NCBI RefSeq assembly: GCF_033042135.1
Contig: NZ_WBXM01000003.1
Span: forward strand, 124,001-188,000
Source: Haloechinothrix sp033042135
GTDB lineage: Bacteria; Actinomycetota; Actinomycetes; Mycobacteriales; Pseudonocardiaceae
Length of the DNA: 64,000 nucleotides
Direction: 5' to 3'
Within the stretch, counting starts at the first letter, position 1; each line of letters opens with the position of its first letter. The notes under the pieces are model-generated. The model made no database searches and was not told where the DNA came from. It worked only from the letters and a program-made list of their open reading frames with translations. The position numbers and the translations under genes were made by a program. Positions 1 to 10,000 of the stretch are shown piece after piece.

Positions 1-100
1 GGAGTTCCGGGCCGAGCTCGCCCGCACAGCCACCGGCAAGCTCCAGAAGTTCAAGCTGCGCGAGCCCTACTGGCAGGGCAGGCAACGCCGGGTCGGCTGA
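1..100 (+). CDS. Acyl-CoA synthetase (AMP-binding family), C-terminal end only
   Basis: Only the last 32 codons are inside the window; the reading frame runs from base 2 to the TGA at 98-100. The peptide contains RTATGKLQKFKLRE, which matches the A10 motif at the end of acyl-adenylate-forming enzymes; the lysine in TGK-x-x-K is the residue that contacts the adenylate. This is typical of FadD-type fatty acyl-CoA ligases, which activate a carboxylate as AMP ester and then load CoA. The substrate cannot be judged from so short a tail. A 114-base gap separates it from the next gene. Confidence 0.75.
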   Translation, partial: EFRAELARTATGKLQKFKLREPYWQGRQRRVG

Positions 101-214
101 CCGCCGCGCGGCAAAGCTCGGCGGGTCGCGGAGGTGCCAGCCGTGGCGTGACGCGGCACAATCGCCTCCCACCCGCCGTGGGAGGCGACACCGAACGCGT
201 CTACGCTGCGGGAC

Positions 215-2242
215 GTGCCCTCCGAGCAGCAGCGACAGATCGAGCACACCGTCACGGCAGCGCGCAGGCCGTCGAGCGCGCTGCCGCTGATCGCGCTGGC
301 CACGGTGCTGGCCACCCTGGCTGCCATCGGTCTTGCCGCACTCGCGGGCGTGGCCGGTTACGCCGTCGCCGGGATCGAGGGGCCAGGCGCGGTGACCGGC
401 TACGGCGTCATCGTCACGCGGCTGCTGGCCACGATCGCCGCGGTCGTGTGTATCGGTTCGCTGCTGCTGGCGACGTTCCTCGTGCCGCCGCAGCGGAACT
501 GGACCGTCTCCGCCGACGGCTACGCGGCGCTGCGTACCGCCGGTGTCGCGGCGTGGCTGTGGTTCACCACCGCGATCGCGGCCACCCTGTTCTCGGCCGC
601 CGACGGCGGTGGCCGCCCGGTGCAGGAGGTGCTGGACGTCACCGTCCTCGTCGGTCTGGTCGACGCCGTCGAGCAGCCGAAGGCGTGGCTGGTGACCGCC
701 GCTATCGCGCTGGTCGTCGCGGCTGGCTGCCGGATGGTGCTGTCGTGGCAGTGGACCGCGCTGCTGTTCGGCTTCTCCGTCGCTGGCCTGCTGCCGGTGG
801 CGTTCACCGGGCATTCGGCTACCGGCGGTGCCCATGATCTGGCGACCGACAGCCTGGTGCTGCACATCGTCCCCGCCGCCCTCTGGGTGGGTGGGCTGGT
901 CGCGCTGGTCGCGCTCGGGTGGCGTCGCAGCCCGCACATCGGACTGGCGGCGCGGCGCTTCTCCCGCGTGGCGCTGGCCTGCTGGATCGCGATGGCGATA
1001 TCGGGCACGATCAACGCGCTCGTCCGCATCGGCCCGGCCGACCTGCTGGACACCGAGTACGGGCTGCTGCTGCTCGCCAAGATCATCGCGTTGGTCATGC
1101 TGGGGGTGCTCGGCCAGCAGCAGCGCAGCCGCGGCGTCCGCGCGGTATCCGAGCGAGGCGACCAGCGTTCGCTGCTGCAGCTCGGCGCCATCGAAGTGCT
1201 CATCATGTTCGCCACGCTCGGCGTGTCGACCACGCTGTCGCGCACGCCGTACCCGGCGCAGGGCACCGCCGAACCGGGTACTGCCGAGGTACTCATCGGC
1301 TACGAGCTGGACGGACCGCCGACCGCGGCTCGGCTGCTGTTCGACTGGCGCCCCGACCTGATCTACGGCACCCTCGCCATCGCGCTGGCCGTGCTTTACC
1401 TGCTCGGTGTTCGCAAGCTGCGGCAGCGGGGTGACGCCTGGCCGGTGGGACGGACGGTGGCGTGGCTCGCGGGCTGCGCGTCGATCCTCATCGCCACCTC
1501 CTCGGGCATCGGGCGCTACGCACCCGCCATGTTCAGCGTGCACATGGGTCTGCACATGCTGCTGTCGATGGTGGCCCCGGTGCTGCTGGTACTCGGCGGC
1601 GCCGTGACCCTCGCGCTGCGGGCGATGCGCCCCGCCGGTCGCTCGCGGCCACCGGGCCCGCGCGAGTGGCTGCACGCGCTTGTGGAGTCCCGGCTGTCGC
1701 GGGTGCTCACCCAGCCGATCGTGGCTCTGTCGCTGTTCGTCGGTTCGTTCTTCCTGCTCTACTTCTCGGGCCTGTTCGACGTCGCGCTCAACCACCACTG
1801 GGCGCACGTGGCGATGAACGCACACTTCCTGTTGGTCGGCTACGTGTTCTTCTGGCCACTGATCGGTGTGGACCCGGCGCCCAAGCGGCTACCCCCGATC
1901 GGCAGGGTCGGCCTGATGTTCGTGTCGGTGCCGTTCCACGCGTTTTTCGGCGTGATCCTAATGAACTCCGCCACCGTCATCGGTCGCGAGTTCTACACCA
2001 ACCTCGGTCTGCCCTGGGTGGACGATCTGCTGGCCGACCAGCAGCTCGGCGGCGGTATGGCTTGGGCTCTCGGGGAGATCCCCGTGCTGCTTGTGCTGAT
2101 CGCGCTGATGGTGCAGTGGATGCGTACCGACATGCGCGAGGCCAAGCGTGCTGACCGCCGTGCCGAGGCCAACGACGACGCGGAGCTCGCCGCCTACAAC
2201 GCGATGCTGCATCAGCTGGCCGAGCGCGAACGTCACCAGTAG
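215..2242 (+). CDS. Fused copper resistance D / cytochrome c oxidase assembly (CtaG) membrane protein
   Basis: This 675-aa protein is hydrophobic along most of its length. It has a CopD-like half (to about residue 330, including histidine-rich membrane segments around LVLHIVPAALWVGG) and a CtaG/caa3_CtaG half (about residues 420-640) with conserved histidines in FSVHMGLHMLLSM and NHHWAHVAMNAHF. CopD proteins move copper across the membrane, and CtaG-type proteins help insert copper into cytochrome oxidase. The fused form is common in actinobacteria (Rv0102 type). The GTG start at 215 is the first in frame; the ribosome site is weak. A strong hairpin follows at 2256-2285. Confidence 0.85.
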   Translation: MPSEQQRQIEHTVTAARRPSSALPLIALATVLATLAAIGLAALAGVAGYAVAGIEGPGAVTGYGVIVTRLLATIAAVVCIGSLLLATFLVPPQRNWTVSADGYAALRTAGVAAWLWFTTAIAATLFSAADGGGRPVQEVLDVTVLVGLVDAVEQPKAWLVTAAIALVVAAGCRMVLSWQWTALLFGFSVAGLLPVAFTGHSATGGAHDLATDSLVLHIVPAALWVGGLVALVALGWRRSPHIGLAARRFSRVALACWIAMAISGTINALVRIGPADLLDTEYGLLLLAKIIALVMLGVLGQQQRSRGVRAVSERGDQRSLLQLGAIEVLIMFATLGVSTTLSRTPYPAQGTAEPGTAEVLIGYELDGPPTAARLLFDWRPDLIYGTLAIALAVLYLLGVRKLRQRGDAWPVGRTVAWLAGCASILIATSSGIGRYAPAMFSVHMGLHMLLSMVAPVLLVLGGAVTLALRAMRPAGRSRPPGPREWLHALVESRLSRVLTQPIVALSLFVGSFFLLYFSGLFDVALNHHWAHVAMNAHFLLVGYVFFWPLIGVDPAPKRLPPIGRVGLMFVSVPFHAFFGVILMNSATVIGREFYTNLGLPWVDDLLADQQLGGGMAWALGEIPVLLVLIALMVQWMRTDMREAKRADRRAEANDDAELAAYNAMLHQLAERERHQ

Positions 2243-2255
2243 TGGTCCGCTCCAT

Positions 2256-2285
2256 CAGCCCGTGTGCCGGTGCCGACACGGGCTG
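2256..2285 (+). terminator. Hairpin downstream of the CopD/CtaG gene
   Basis: A perfect 10-bp inverted repeat (CAGCCCGTGT and ACACGGGCTG) with a 10-base loop begins 14 bases after the stop codon and is followed by cattgtt. It probably ends transcription. Confidence 0.6.
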
Positions 2286-2409
2286 CATTGTTCACACGGG
2301 GGTGAGCCGTCCACAGATCCTGTCGTGACTCCCCGCAGCCGCGCCCGCACCAGCATGCTGAACCCATCGAAGCGGACGTGACGCGACAGCAAGCTGTGAG
2401 GTGAGGAGC

Positions 2410-2817
2410 ATGGCAGTCGGTGAGACGATCCTGAGTGTCAACGGCACGATCAGTTCCGAACTGTCCCACCGGGTGGCCGAGGGCGGCGCCGACTCGGTCG
2501 GCTTCCGGTTGATCAGTAACGAGCGGCGGTTCGACAAGGAATCCGGGCAGTGGGTGGACGGCAGGCGCTGTGTCCTGTGGGTTGTCTGTTGGCGCAAGCT
2601 CGCCGTCACGGTGGCGGCCTGCCTGCGCAAGGGCGACCCCGTGATCGTCACCGGCAGGCTCGCCACCCGCGAGCACGACGTGGGCGAGGTGTCCCAGCAC
2701 ACCCTCGAACTGGAAGCCTTCGCGATCGGCCCCAACCTCGCCCGCTGTCCCGCCCAGCCGCGCCGCCGCCGAGATTCTGCTCCGGCGACCCACCCTCCTG
2801 TCACCCACGTCGCATGA
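2410..2817 (+). CDS. ssbB: Single-stranded DNA-binding protein, SsbB-type paralogue
   Basis: The 135-aa product has an OB-fold SSB core: start GETILSVNGTISSEL, a central GRRCVLWVVCW strand and GDPVIVTGRLATRE. It lacks the acidic DDDIPF-type tail that the housekeeping SSB uses to recruit repair proteins; instead it ends in a basic, proline-rich stretch. The gene lies just before ettA and gdh, as in mycobacteria (Rv2478c), rather than between rpsF and rpsR. This supports the paralogue, which binds ssDNA but has a secondary role. I chose ATG 2410; a GAGG at 2398-2401 gives normal spacing, and an in-frame GTG at 2401 is the alternative. Confidence 0.85.
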   Translation: MAVGETILSVNGTISSELSHRVAEGGADSVGFRLISNERRFDKESGQWVDGRRCVLWVVCWRKLAVTVAACLRKGDPVIVTGRLATREHDVGEVSQHTLELEAFAIGPNLARCPAQPRRRRDSAPATHPPVTHVA

Positions 2818-3032
2818 GTGAGTCCGCGGCCGCCTGATCAACGTGTTGTGGGGCCTGCGGCCGGGAACCGCCGAGCGGTGGCGACACAGCGGGCACCGTG
2901 GTGTGGTCGCGGCAGCGCAGCGCGGGAGCGGCCGCGCGAGCGCTGTCACGGACGGTTACCACATCGGGTGACGGGGCGCGTCAACGCACACCGCCGTGAG
3001 GCGACTGAGGCGACGGCTCTACGATCGCGGGC

Positions 3033-4709
3033 ATGGCCGAGTTCATCTACACCATGAAAAAGGTGCGTAAGACCGTCGGCGAGAAGGTCATTCTCGACGA
3101 CGTCAGCACCGCGTTCTTTCCCGGCGCCAAGATCGGCGTCGTCGGCCCGAACGGCGCGGGCAAGTCCACGGTCCTGAAGATCATGGCAGGGCTAGAGCAG
3201 CCGAGCAACGGGGAGGCGTTCCTGCAGCCCGGCGCGTCGGTTGGCATCCTGCTGCAGGAGCCACCGCTGAACGAGGCCAAGACCGTGCGGCAGAACGTCG
3301 AGGAAGGGCTCGGCGAGATCAAGGTCAAGCTCGACCGCTTCAACGAGATCGCCGAGCAGCTGGCGACCGACTACAGCGACGAGCTCATGGCCGAGATGGG
3401 CAAGCTCCAGGAGGAGCTCGACCACGCCGACGCGTGGGAGCTCGACTCGCAGCTCGAGCAGGCGATGGACGCGCTGCGGTGTCCGGAAGGGGACGAGCCG
3501 GTCACCCACCTCTCCGGCGGTGAGCGGCGCCGTGTGGCGTTGTGCAAGCTGCTGCTGTCGAAGCCGGATCTGCTGCTGCTCGACGAGCCGACCAACCATC
3601 TCGATGCCGAGAGCGTGCTCTGGCTGGAGCAGTTCCTGGCGAGCTACCCGGGAGCCGTCCTTGCCGTCACCCACGACCGGTACTTCCTGGACAACGTCGC
3701 GGGCTGGATCATGGAGCTGGACCGTGGCCAGGTGATCGGCTACGAAGGCAACTACTCCACCTACCTGGAAAAGAAGCGCGAACGGCTGGACGTCCAGGGC
3801 AAGAAGGACGCCAAGCTGGCACGCAGGCTCAAGAACGAGCTCGAATGGGTCCGTTCCAACGCCAAGGCGCGGCAGAGCAAGTCCCGCGCTCGCCTCGATC
3901 GCTACGAAGAGATGGCGGCCGAGTACGAGAAGACTCGCAAGCTCGACTTCGAGGAGATCCAGATCCCGCCGGGTCCGCGGCTCGGCAACGTCGTCGTCGA
4001 CGTCGACAACCTCAGTAAGGGCTACGACGACCAGCTGCTCATCGATCGCCTGTCGTTCAAGTTGCCGCGCAACGGCATCGTCGGCGTGATCGGGCCGAAC
4101 GGCGTCGGCAAGACCACGCTGTTCCGGACGATCGTCGGGCTCGAGGAGCCCGACTCGGGAACCGTCACCGTCGGCGACACCGTCAGGCTCTCGTACGTCG
4201 ACCAGAACCGCTCGGGCATCGATCCCGACAAGTCGGTCTGGGAGGTGGTTTCCGACAAGAAGGACTATATCTACGTTGGTGGGGTCGAGATGCCGTCCCG
4301 CGCCTACGTGAGCGCTTTCGGATTCAAGGGCCCCGATCAGCAGAAGCCCGCCGGTGTGTTGTCCGGTGGTGAGCGCAACCGCCTCAACCTGGCGATGACG
4401 CTCAAGCAGGGCGGCAATCTGATCCTCCTCGACGAGCCAACCAACGACCTCGACGTGGAAACGCTCGGGTCGCTGGAGAACGCCCTGGAACAGTTCCCCG
4501 GCTGCGCGGTGGTCATCTCGCACGACCGGTGGTTCCTTGACAGGATCGCCACCCACATCCTTGCCTGGGAAGGCACCGAGGAGAATCCCGCGAAGTGGTT
4601 CTGGTTCGAGGGGAACTTCGAAGGGTACGAGCGGAACAAGATCGAACGGCTCGGGGCCGACGCGGCCCGGCCGCACCGGGTAACGCATCGGAAGCTGACC
4701 AGGGACTAG
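3033..4709 (+). CDS. ettA: Energy-dependent translational throttle protein EttA (ABC-F ATPase)
   Basis: The 558-aa soluble protein carries two ABC ATPase domains and no membrane segments. Walker A motifs are GPNGAGKST (near residue 40) and GPNGVGKTT (near residue 350). Signature motifs are LSGGERRRVALC and LSGGERNRLNLA, and each domain has an LLDEPTNHLD/LLDEPTNDLD Walker B. The long linker with ELEWVRSNAKARQSKSRAR is the P-tRNA interaction motif of EttA. EttA binds the ribosomal E site and gates the first elongation steps according to ATP/ADP. Length matches the family. It follows ssbB and precedes the 710-aa gene and gdhB on the same strand. Confidence 0.95.
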   Translation: MAEFIYTMKKVRKTVGEKVILDDVSTAFFPGAKIGVVGPNGAGKSTVLKIMAGLEQPSNGEAFLQPGASVGILLQEPPLNEAKTVRQNVEEGLGEIKVKLDRFNEIAEQLATDYSDELMAEMGKLQEELDHADAWELDSQLEQAMDALRCPEGDEPVTHLSGGERRRVALCKLLLSKPDLLLLDEPTNHLDAESVLWLEQFLASYPGAVLAVTHDRYFLDNVAGWIMELDRGQVIGYEGNYSTYLEKKRERLDVQGKKDAKLARRLKNELEWVRSNAKARQSKSRARLDRYEEMAAEYEKTRKLDFEEIQIPPGPRLGNVVVDVDNLSKGYDDQLLIDRLSFKLPRNGIVGVIGPNGVGKTTLFRTIVGLEEPDSGTVTVGDTVRLSYVDQNRSGIDPDKSVWEVVSDKKDYIYVGGVEMPSRAYVSAFGFKGPDQQKPAGVLSGGERNRLNLAMTLKQGGNLILLDEPTNDLDVETLGSLENALEQFPGCAVVISHDRWFLDRIATHILAWEGTEENPAKWFWFEGNFEGYERNKIERLGADAARPHRVTHRKLTRD

Positions 4710-4737
4710 AACCGGGCGACGACCGAGCGGAGGGCGC

Positions 4738-6870
4738 GTGGCAGCCAGCAAGCATAGGGCCGGCAGTCGACCTGCCGATCCCAGTTCGAGAAGGTACCGG
4801 GGGAGGGACTCGGCAGACGCCGATGCCGGATCGGTCCAGGCGCTGCTCGATCACGGCATGCAGCTGCGCCTGCGCGCACCCGAGCTCGCGTTGGTCTGCG
4901 GGGAGCGGGCCGCTTCGCTGGCCGAGGCCGCAGATGTGGAGCATCACTGGATCCGTGCCGAAGCACTGGCCGTTTTCGCCAGGGTGCGGCTCGGGCATCG
5001 TGCCGGTGTCGTCGACCGAGCGATGGCCGCGCTTCGCGCGGCTGAAGCAGGCGGGCACACCGATGTGATCGCCCTGCTGCGTACCGATCTGGCGCTGTGC
5101 GCGCGCAGCATCGGTGTGCCACTGACCGGTTTCGCCGCGCTGCGCCCGGTGCTCGCTTCCCGCGACATCGGGGCGGCCGACCGGGCGGTCGCGCTGTTGC
5201 AACTGGTCGGCTGCCTCGGAGCGCTGGGACGCAGGGGCGCGCTGGACCGCGCGCTCAATGAGGCCGCGCGGCTCGCCGACGCCGATGGCACGCTGGACGC
5301 CGACGGCAGGTTGCTGCTGCGCGCCGGGGTGGCTGGCCGTACCGCGGCCCACCTGCGTAGGCACGGCGACATCTCTGCCTCGCTTGACTATGCCCGGCGT
5401 GGGCTGGATGCGCTCGACCAACTGCAGGACAGCTCGGCCGACGGGGGGCAACTGCGGGTGCGGCTGGTGCTGGAACTCACCTGCGCGCTGCTGGACACCG
5501 GCGCCAGGGACGAGGCGACCGCGCTGGCCGAACCGCTGCTCAAGCAGCCTGCGCGCGCGGCGGCCGCCTCACCCATGGCGTGGCTCCGCCTCGCGCTGGC
5601 GACACGCGTCTACCTGCCCTCCGGCGCGGCAGAGGCGGCGGGGGCGATGGTGCGGGAGGCGCTGTACTTCGCGCGCAGGCACGACCTGCACGCCCTTGCG
5701 GGGCGGTTGCTGCACGAGCTCGCCCACATCGAGGAACAGCTCGGCAGGGCGAGCGAGGCTATCCGGTGCCTGCAGGAGGCCCGCATCGCCGAGCACACCT
5801 ACGTCCGCGCGCGTAAGCAGGCATCGTCGTTGCTGACCGGGGAGTTCGGCAAAGGGGAGCACACCTGGGTGGACATCGAGAGCTTGCTTGGCGCGGCCGC
5901 ACCGCAACAGCCCCAACACCCCCAACAGGCACCGCAGGTCCAGCAGCCACAGCCACCCCAGGAGCCACAGCAGGCACCGTCCGCACGTCCCGTAGGCGGG
6001 CGTGATGGGAACACGGTGCCGACCGTGCCGATACGGCGGGGCACCGGAGAGCACCCCGGCGGCCATCCACCCGGCCACGCCGCAGCGCAGGCGCAGGGGC
6101 CTCCCGCCGCGGCCGGTGCGGGCGCGCCGGGGGCCGGCCAGCATCACCCACCGGCAGCGGCCGCATCGGCGCATGCGGCACCCGACCACGGTGCGGCGGC
6201 GGGCACCGGCGCACAGGACAGTGGTGCGCGGCAGGCGGCCGACACCGGCCCTTCGGCCAGGGACGTGCTCGCCCGGCTGGGCGTCACGGTCGGCAGCGGC
6301 GGTAGGCGGCGCGCTGACGACCAGGCCGGTCCATCCGACCGTGCCGAGGCAGGCGATCAGGACAGCCCCGCAGGATCCCACGAACACCGGCAGGCGTCGG
6401 CGGGCTCGCACCAACACGACACACGCTCTGGCACGCGCGGCGAGCAGCCCCCGCCGTTTCCCCGGCTGCGCTTACCGGAAGGGCTGGAGCCACGTGGCAG
6501 GGATTCGGGGCCGCGTTTCGCCGGGCCCGCCGAGCCGTCCGACCGGTACGGCGGCGAACCGAACCCGTACGCGGGTGGCTCGGCGCGCGCGGGCAACGCA
6601 GCCGGGTTCGGTGAGCCGCCTGCCTCGCATCGGGAACCCGCGCAACCCAACTTCGACGAGATGGATAGCTTGCTCGAGGTTTTCAGCAACTGGAGTACCG
6701 GTTCCGAAGGGGCCTCCGGGGATGGCGCGGCGCGCGAGGGCCGTCACCGGCAGGATCGCGCGGTGCCATACCGCAGTGCCGACGAGCAGGGCGTCGAACA
6801 TCCCCCCGGGACCAACGGCCGCGTCATCGGGCCGAGGTTTCCCGGCGGCAGGCACCGAGGCGAGGCGTGA
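4738..6870 (+). CDS. Unrecognised protein: helical repeat N-terminal half, disordered Gln/Pro/Gly-rich C-terminal half
   Basis: No family could be named for this 710-aa protein. Residues about 30-375 are alanine/leucine/arginine-rich helical pairs that look like TPR or MalT-type repeats (for example ALDQLQDSSADGGQLRVRL and LHELAHIEEQLGRASEAIRC). Residues about 385-415 are almost only glutamine and proline. The rest is low-complexity Gly/Pro/Asp/His sequence ending in a short conserved-looking block (FDEMDSLLEVFSNWSTG). No signal peptide or membrane segment is visible. GTG 4738 has GGAGGG upstream, though the spacing is short. The gene sits between ettA and gdhB, where M. tuberculosis has none as far as I recall. 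The helical half suggests a scaffold or regulator, but that is inference. Confidence 0.7.
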   Translation: MAASKHRAGSRPADPSSRRYRGRDSADADAGSVQALLDHGMQLRLRAPELALVCGERAASLAEAADVEHHWIRAEALAVFARVRLGHRAGVVDRAMAALRAAEAGGHTDVIALLRTDLALCARSIGVPLTGFAALRPVLASRDIGAADRAVALLQLVGCLGALGRRGALDRALNEAARLADADGTLDADGRLLLRAGVAGRTAAHLRRHGDISASLDYARRGLDALDQLQDSSADGGQLRVRLVLELTCALLDTGARDEATALAEPLLKQPARAAAASPMAWLRLALATRVYLPSGAAEAAGAMVREALYFARRHDLHALAGRLLHELAHIEEQLGRASEAIRCLQEARIAEHTYVRARKQASSLLTGEFGKGEHTWVDIESLLGAAAPQQPQHPQQAPQVQQPQPPQEPQQAPSARPVGGRDGNTVPTVPIRRGTGEHPGGHPPGHAAAQAQGPPAAAGAGAPGAGQHHPPAAAASAHAAPDHGAAAGTGAQDSGARQAADTGPSARDVLARLGVTVGSGGRRRADDQAGPSDRAEAGDQDSPAGSHEHRQASAGSHQHDTRSGTRGEQPPPFPRLRLPEGLEPRGRDSGPRFAGPAEPSDRYGGEPNPYAGGSARAGNAAGFGEPPASHREPAQPNFDEMDSLLEVFSNWSTGSEGASGDGAAREGRHRQDRAVPYRSADEQGVEHPPGTNGRVIGPRFPGGRHRGEA

Positions 6871-6899
6871 CCGGCGGCTCCGCGGCCGCAGCCGGTCAC
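6867..6899 (+). terminator. Hairpin overlapping the stop of the 710-aa gene
   Basis: A perfect 9-bp inverted repeat (GTGACCGGC and GCCGGTCAC, 15-base loop) includes the stop codon of the preceding gene. It probably separates that gene from gdhB. Confidence 0.5.
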
Positions 6900-7049
6900 C
6901 CGTGCTCGGCGAGCGGCGTAACGGCTAACCCGACCCCGCCCCGCCTTCGACCGCACCCTCCGCACCCGCCGCGGTCGGCCTCCGCTCCTTGCTGCGGGGA
7001 CGATGCGGCGGGTGTGCCCGTCACCGGCCAGGCAAGCTAGGGTGGCGAT

Positions 7050-7071
7050 GGCTGTGATGTGCATCGCAGCC
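7050..7071. promoter_or_regulatory. 22-bp palindrome ahead of gdhB (possible operator)
   Basis: GGCTGTGATG and CATCGCAGCC form a near-perfect dyad around a TG centre, with one T/G mismatch. It lies 28 bases before the gdhB start, where a repressor or leader hairpin could act. The factor is unknown. Confidence 0.4.
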
Positions 7072-7099
7072 GTGAACGAGGAGTTGGGGAGTTGCTGAC

Positions 7100-10000
7100 A
7101 TGACCACGACGGGAGTCTCGGACCGGTCGGGGGTCCGTGCTGCCGGGACACGGGGGGCTTCGGCGAGGAGCCTGGAACAACAACGGGACGAGCTCGTCGA
7201 GCAAGCAGCCACGAGCGCCTCGGACATCGCCGAGGTGATCCGGCTGTACTATCGCCACGTCCCGCCGGAGGACATCCTGGGCACCGATCCGGCCACGCTG
7301 GTAGGCATGGTGCGCGCGCACCTGCGACTTGCCGGGGAGCGCGTGCTGGGGCGCCCTGTGATCAACGTCATCAACCCCGGTCAGCAGGTGGACGGTTGGT
7401 CGTGCGAGACGACCGTGGTGCAGATCGTCACCGACGACATGCCGTACCTCGTCGACTCGGTGGCAGCCGAGCTGGCCCGATCCGGTCTCGACGTGGAGCA
7501 GATCGTGCACCCGATCGTAGTCGTCTCGCGGGACGTCTCCGGGGCGTTGATCGAAGTGTTGCCGCACGCCGATGTGGATGAGCCCCCTGAGGGAACCGAG
7601 ACCGAGTCGTGGATGTGCATCCAGCTCGACCCGCTCGGCGACAGCGAGCGCACCAGCGAGCTGGAAAACCGCCTCGACTCGGTCATCAGCGACGTTCGGG
7701 AGGTGGTCGAGGACACCGAGCGGATGTCGGCCACCGTGCTCGAGCTCGCGGAGGAGCTGGAGGTCAGCCCGCCGCCGCTGGCCGAGGCAGAGGTCTCGGA
7801 CGGTTCGGCGCTGCTGCGGTGGCTGGTGGACGGCCACTTCACCTTCCTGGGATACCGGCGATACGAAGTGGTCGAGGACCCGGAGGGCTCGGGAAACGAG
7901 CCAGCCCTGCGGGCCGCCCTCGCCAGCGGGCTCGGTGTGCTGCGCCGGGACAGCGTCGCGGCACGCAGCCTGACGGCGGGGCCGGACATGGCCGCGACGG
8001 CGCTGGCTCCCACACTGCTCGTGCTCACCCCCGCTAGCGCGCCGTCCACAGTGCACCGTCCGGTGCGTCCATATTACATTGGAGTGAAGACCTTCGACTC
8101 CGCGGGCCGGGTCACCGGGGAACATCGTTTCCTCGGCATGTTCACCACCTCGGCGCTGCACGCCGACGTGCTGGACATTCCGGTGGTGGAGCGGATGGTG
8201 CGCGAGGTCATCCGCCGCGCAGGGTTCCCGCTGCAGTCGCATTCCGGCCAGCGCATGCTCGAGGTGCTGCAGGAGTGGCCCCGCGCCGAACTGTTCTCCA
8301 CCGACCTCGAATCCCTGTACACCATGGCCACCGGCGCGATCACGCTGGCCGACCGGAGGCGGTTGCGGCTGTTCCTCCGCAGGGATCCCTACCACCGGTT
8401 CTACTCCTGCCTGGTGTTCGTGCCCCGCGACCGGTACTCCACCCGGTCCCGAACGGCGATGCAGGACGTGCTGCTCGATGAGTTGGGTGGCTCCGAGATC
8501 GAGTTCTCCACTCGCCTCGGTGAGACCGTGCTCGCCCAGGTGCACTTCACCGTCTACACCGAACAGCCGGGCGCGGAGGAGCCCGATACCGTCCGCATCC
8601 AGGAACGCCTCAACGAGGCAGTGCGCGGCTGGGAGGATCGGCTCGTCGAGGCCTTGCTGCAGCAGCGACGCGACAGCGGTGGCTTCCAGCCGCACGCCGA
8701 GGAGACCGCCACTGAACAGGCGCAGCGATTCGCAGCCAGGCTACCCGAGGCCTACAAGGAGGACTTCTCAGCCGCCGACGGACTCGCCGACCTGCAACTG
8801 CTCGACGGTCTGTCCGAGCAGCGCGATGTCACCATGCGGTTCTACGTACCCGACGGTGGAGCCCCCGGTGACAGCCGGTTCAAGATCTACCTGGCCGGGG
8901 AAGGAGTGACGCTGTCCGCCCTGCTGCCGATGCTGCAGACGATGGGGGTCGAGGTCATCGACCAGCGTCCGTACGAGATCGAGGGAACGTCCGGCGGACG
9001 GTGCTGGATCTACGACTTCGGCCTGCGGATCGACTCAACCGTGCACGACGCCGTGCTTGCTGAAGAGGAGCTGGGGGGCCTGCGGGATCGCTTCCAGGAG
9101 GCGTTCGCTGCCGCCTGGCACGGCGACGCGGAGATCGACGGTTTCAACGGCCTGGTGCTGTGGGCCGGCCTGACGTGGCGCCAGGTGGCGGTGCTCCGTG
9201 CCTACGCCCGCTACCTGCGGCAGGCCGGGACGCCGTACTCGCAGACGTACATCGAGGACGCGTTGCTCAGCCACAGTGCGATCGCCGCCGCGCTGGTCGC
9301 GCTGTTCGAGACGAAGTTCGACCCGCGTTCGGACCCGGAAGAGCGGGCCGGTGAGGTGGAACGGCAGCAACGTGACATCGGCTCCATGATCGACGCGGTC
9401 ACCAGTCTCGACGAGGATCGAATCCTCCGAGGGCTGCTCACCGTGATCACCGCGACGCTGCGGACGAACTACTACGTCACCGGCGCCGATGGCGCGCCCT
9501 GCCCGTACCTGTCGGTCAAGCTTGAGCCGCAGGCCGTGCCGGAGTTGCCCGAGCCGCGGCCGCAGTACGAGATCTACGTGTACTCGCCGCGTACCGAGGG
9601 GGTGCACCTGCGCTTCGGCGCGGTCGCCAGGGGTGGCATCCGATGGTCCGACCGGCGGGAGGATTTTCGCACCGAGGTTCTCGGCCTGGTCAAGGCACAG
9701 GCGGTGAAGAACGCCGTGATCGTCCCGGTGGGCGCCAAGGGCGGGTTCATCGTCAAGAACCCGCCCGCGCCGACAGGGGACCGGGAGCATGACCGCCGGG
9801 CGCACCACGACGAGGGAGTGGCCTGCTACCGGATGTTCATCTCCGGTTTGCTGGAGCTCACCGACAACCTCGACGCGGGCGCCATCGTGCCGCCGCGTGA
9901 CGTGGTGCGCTACGACGACGACGATCATTACCTCGTGGTCGCCGCGGATAAGGGCACGGCCACGTTCTCCGATATCGCCAACGACGTCTCAGCCGCCTAC

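Noticed and set aside
3192..4751. Long open frame antisense to ettA (519 codons)
   Set aside because: Typical high-GC shadow frame; the sense strand encodes a clear EttA.
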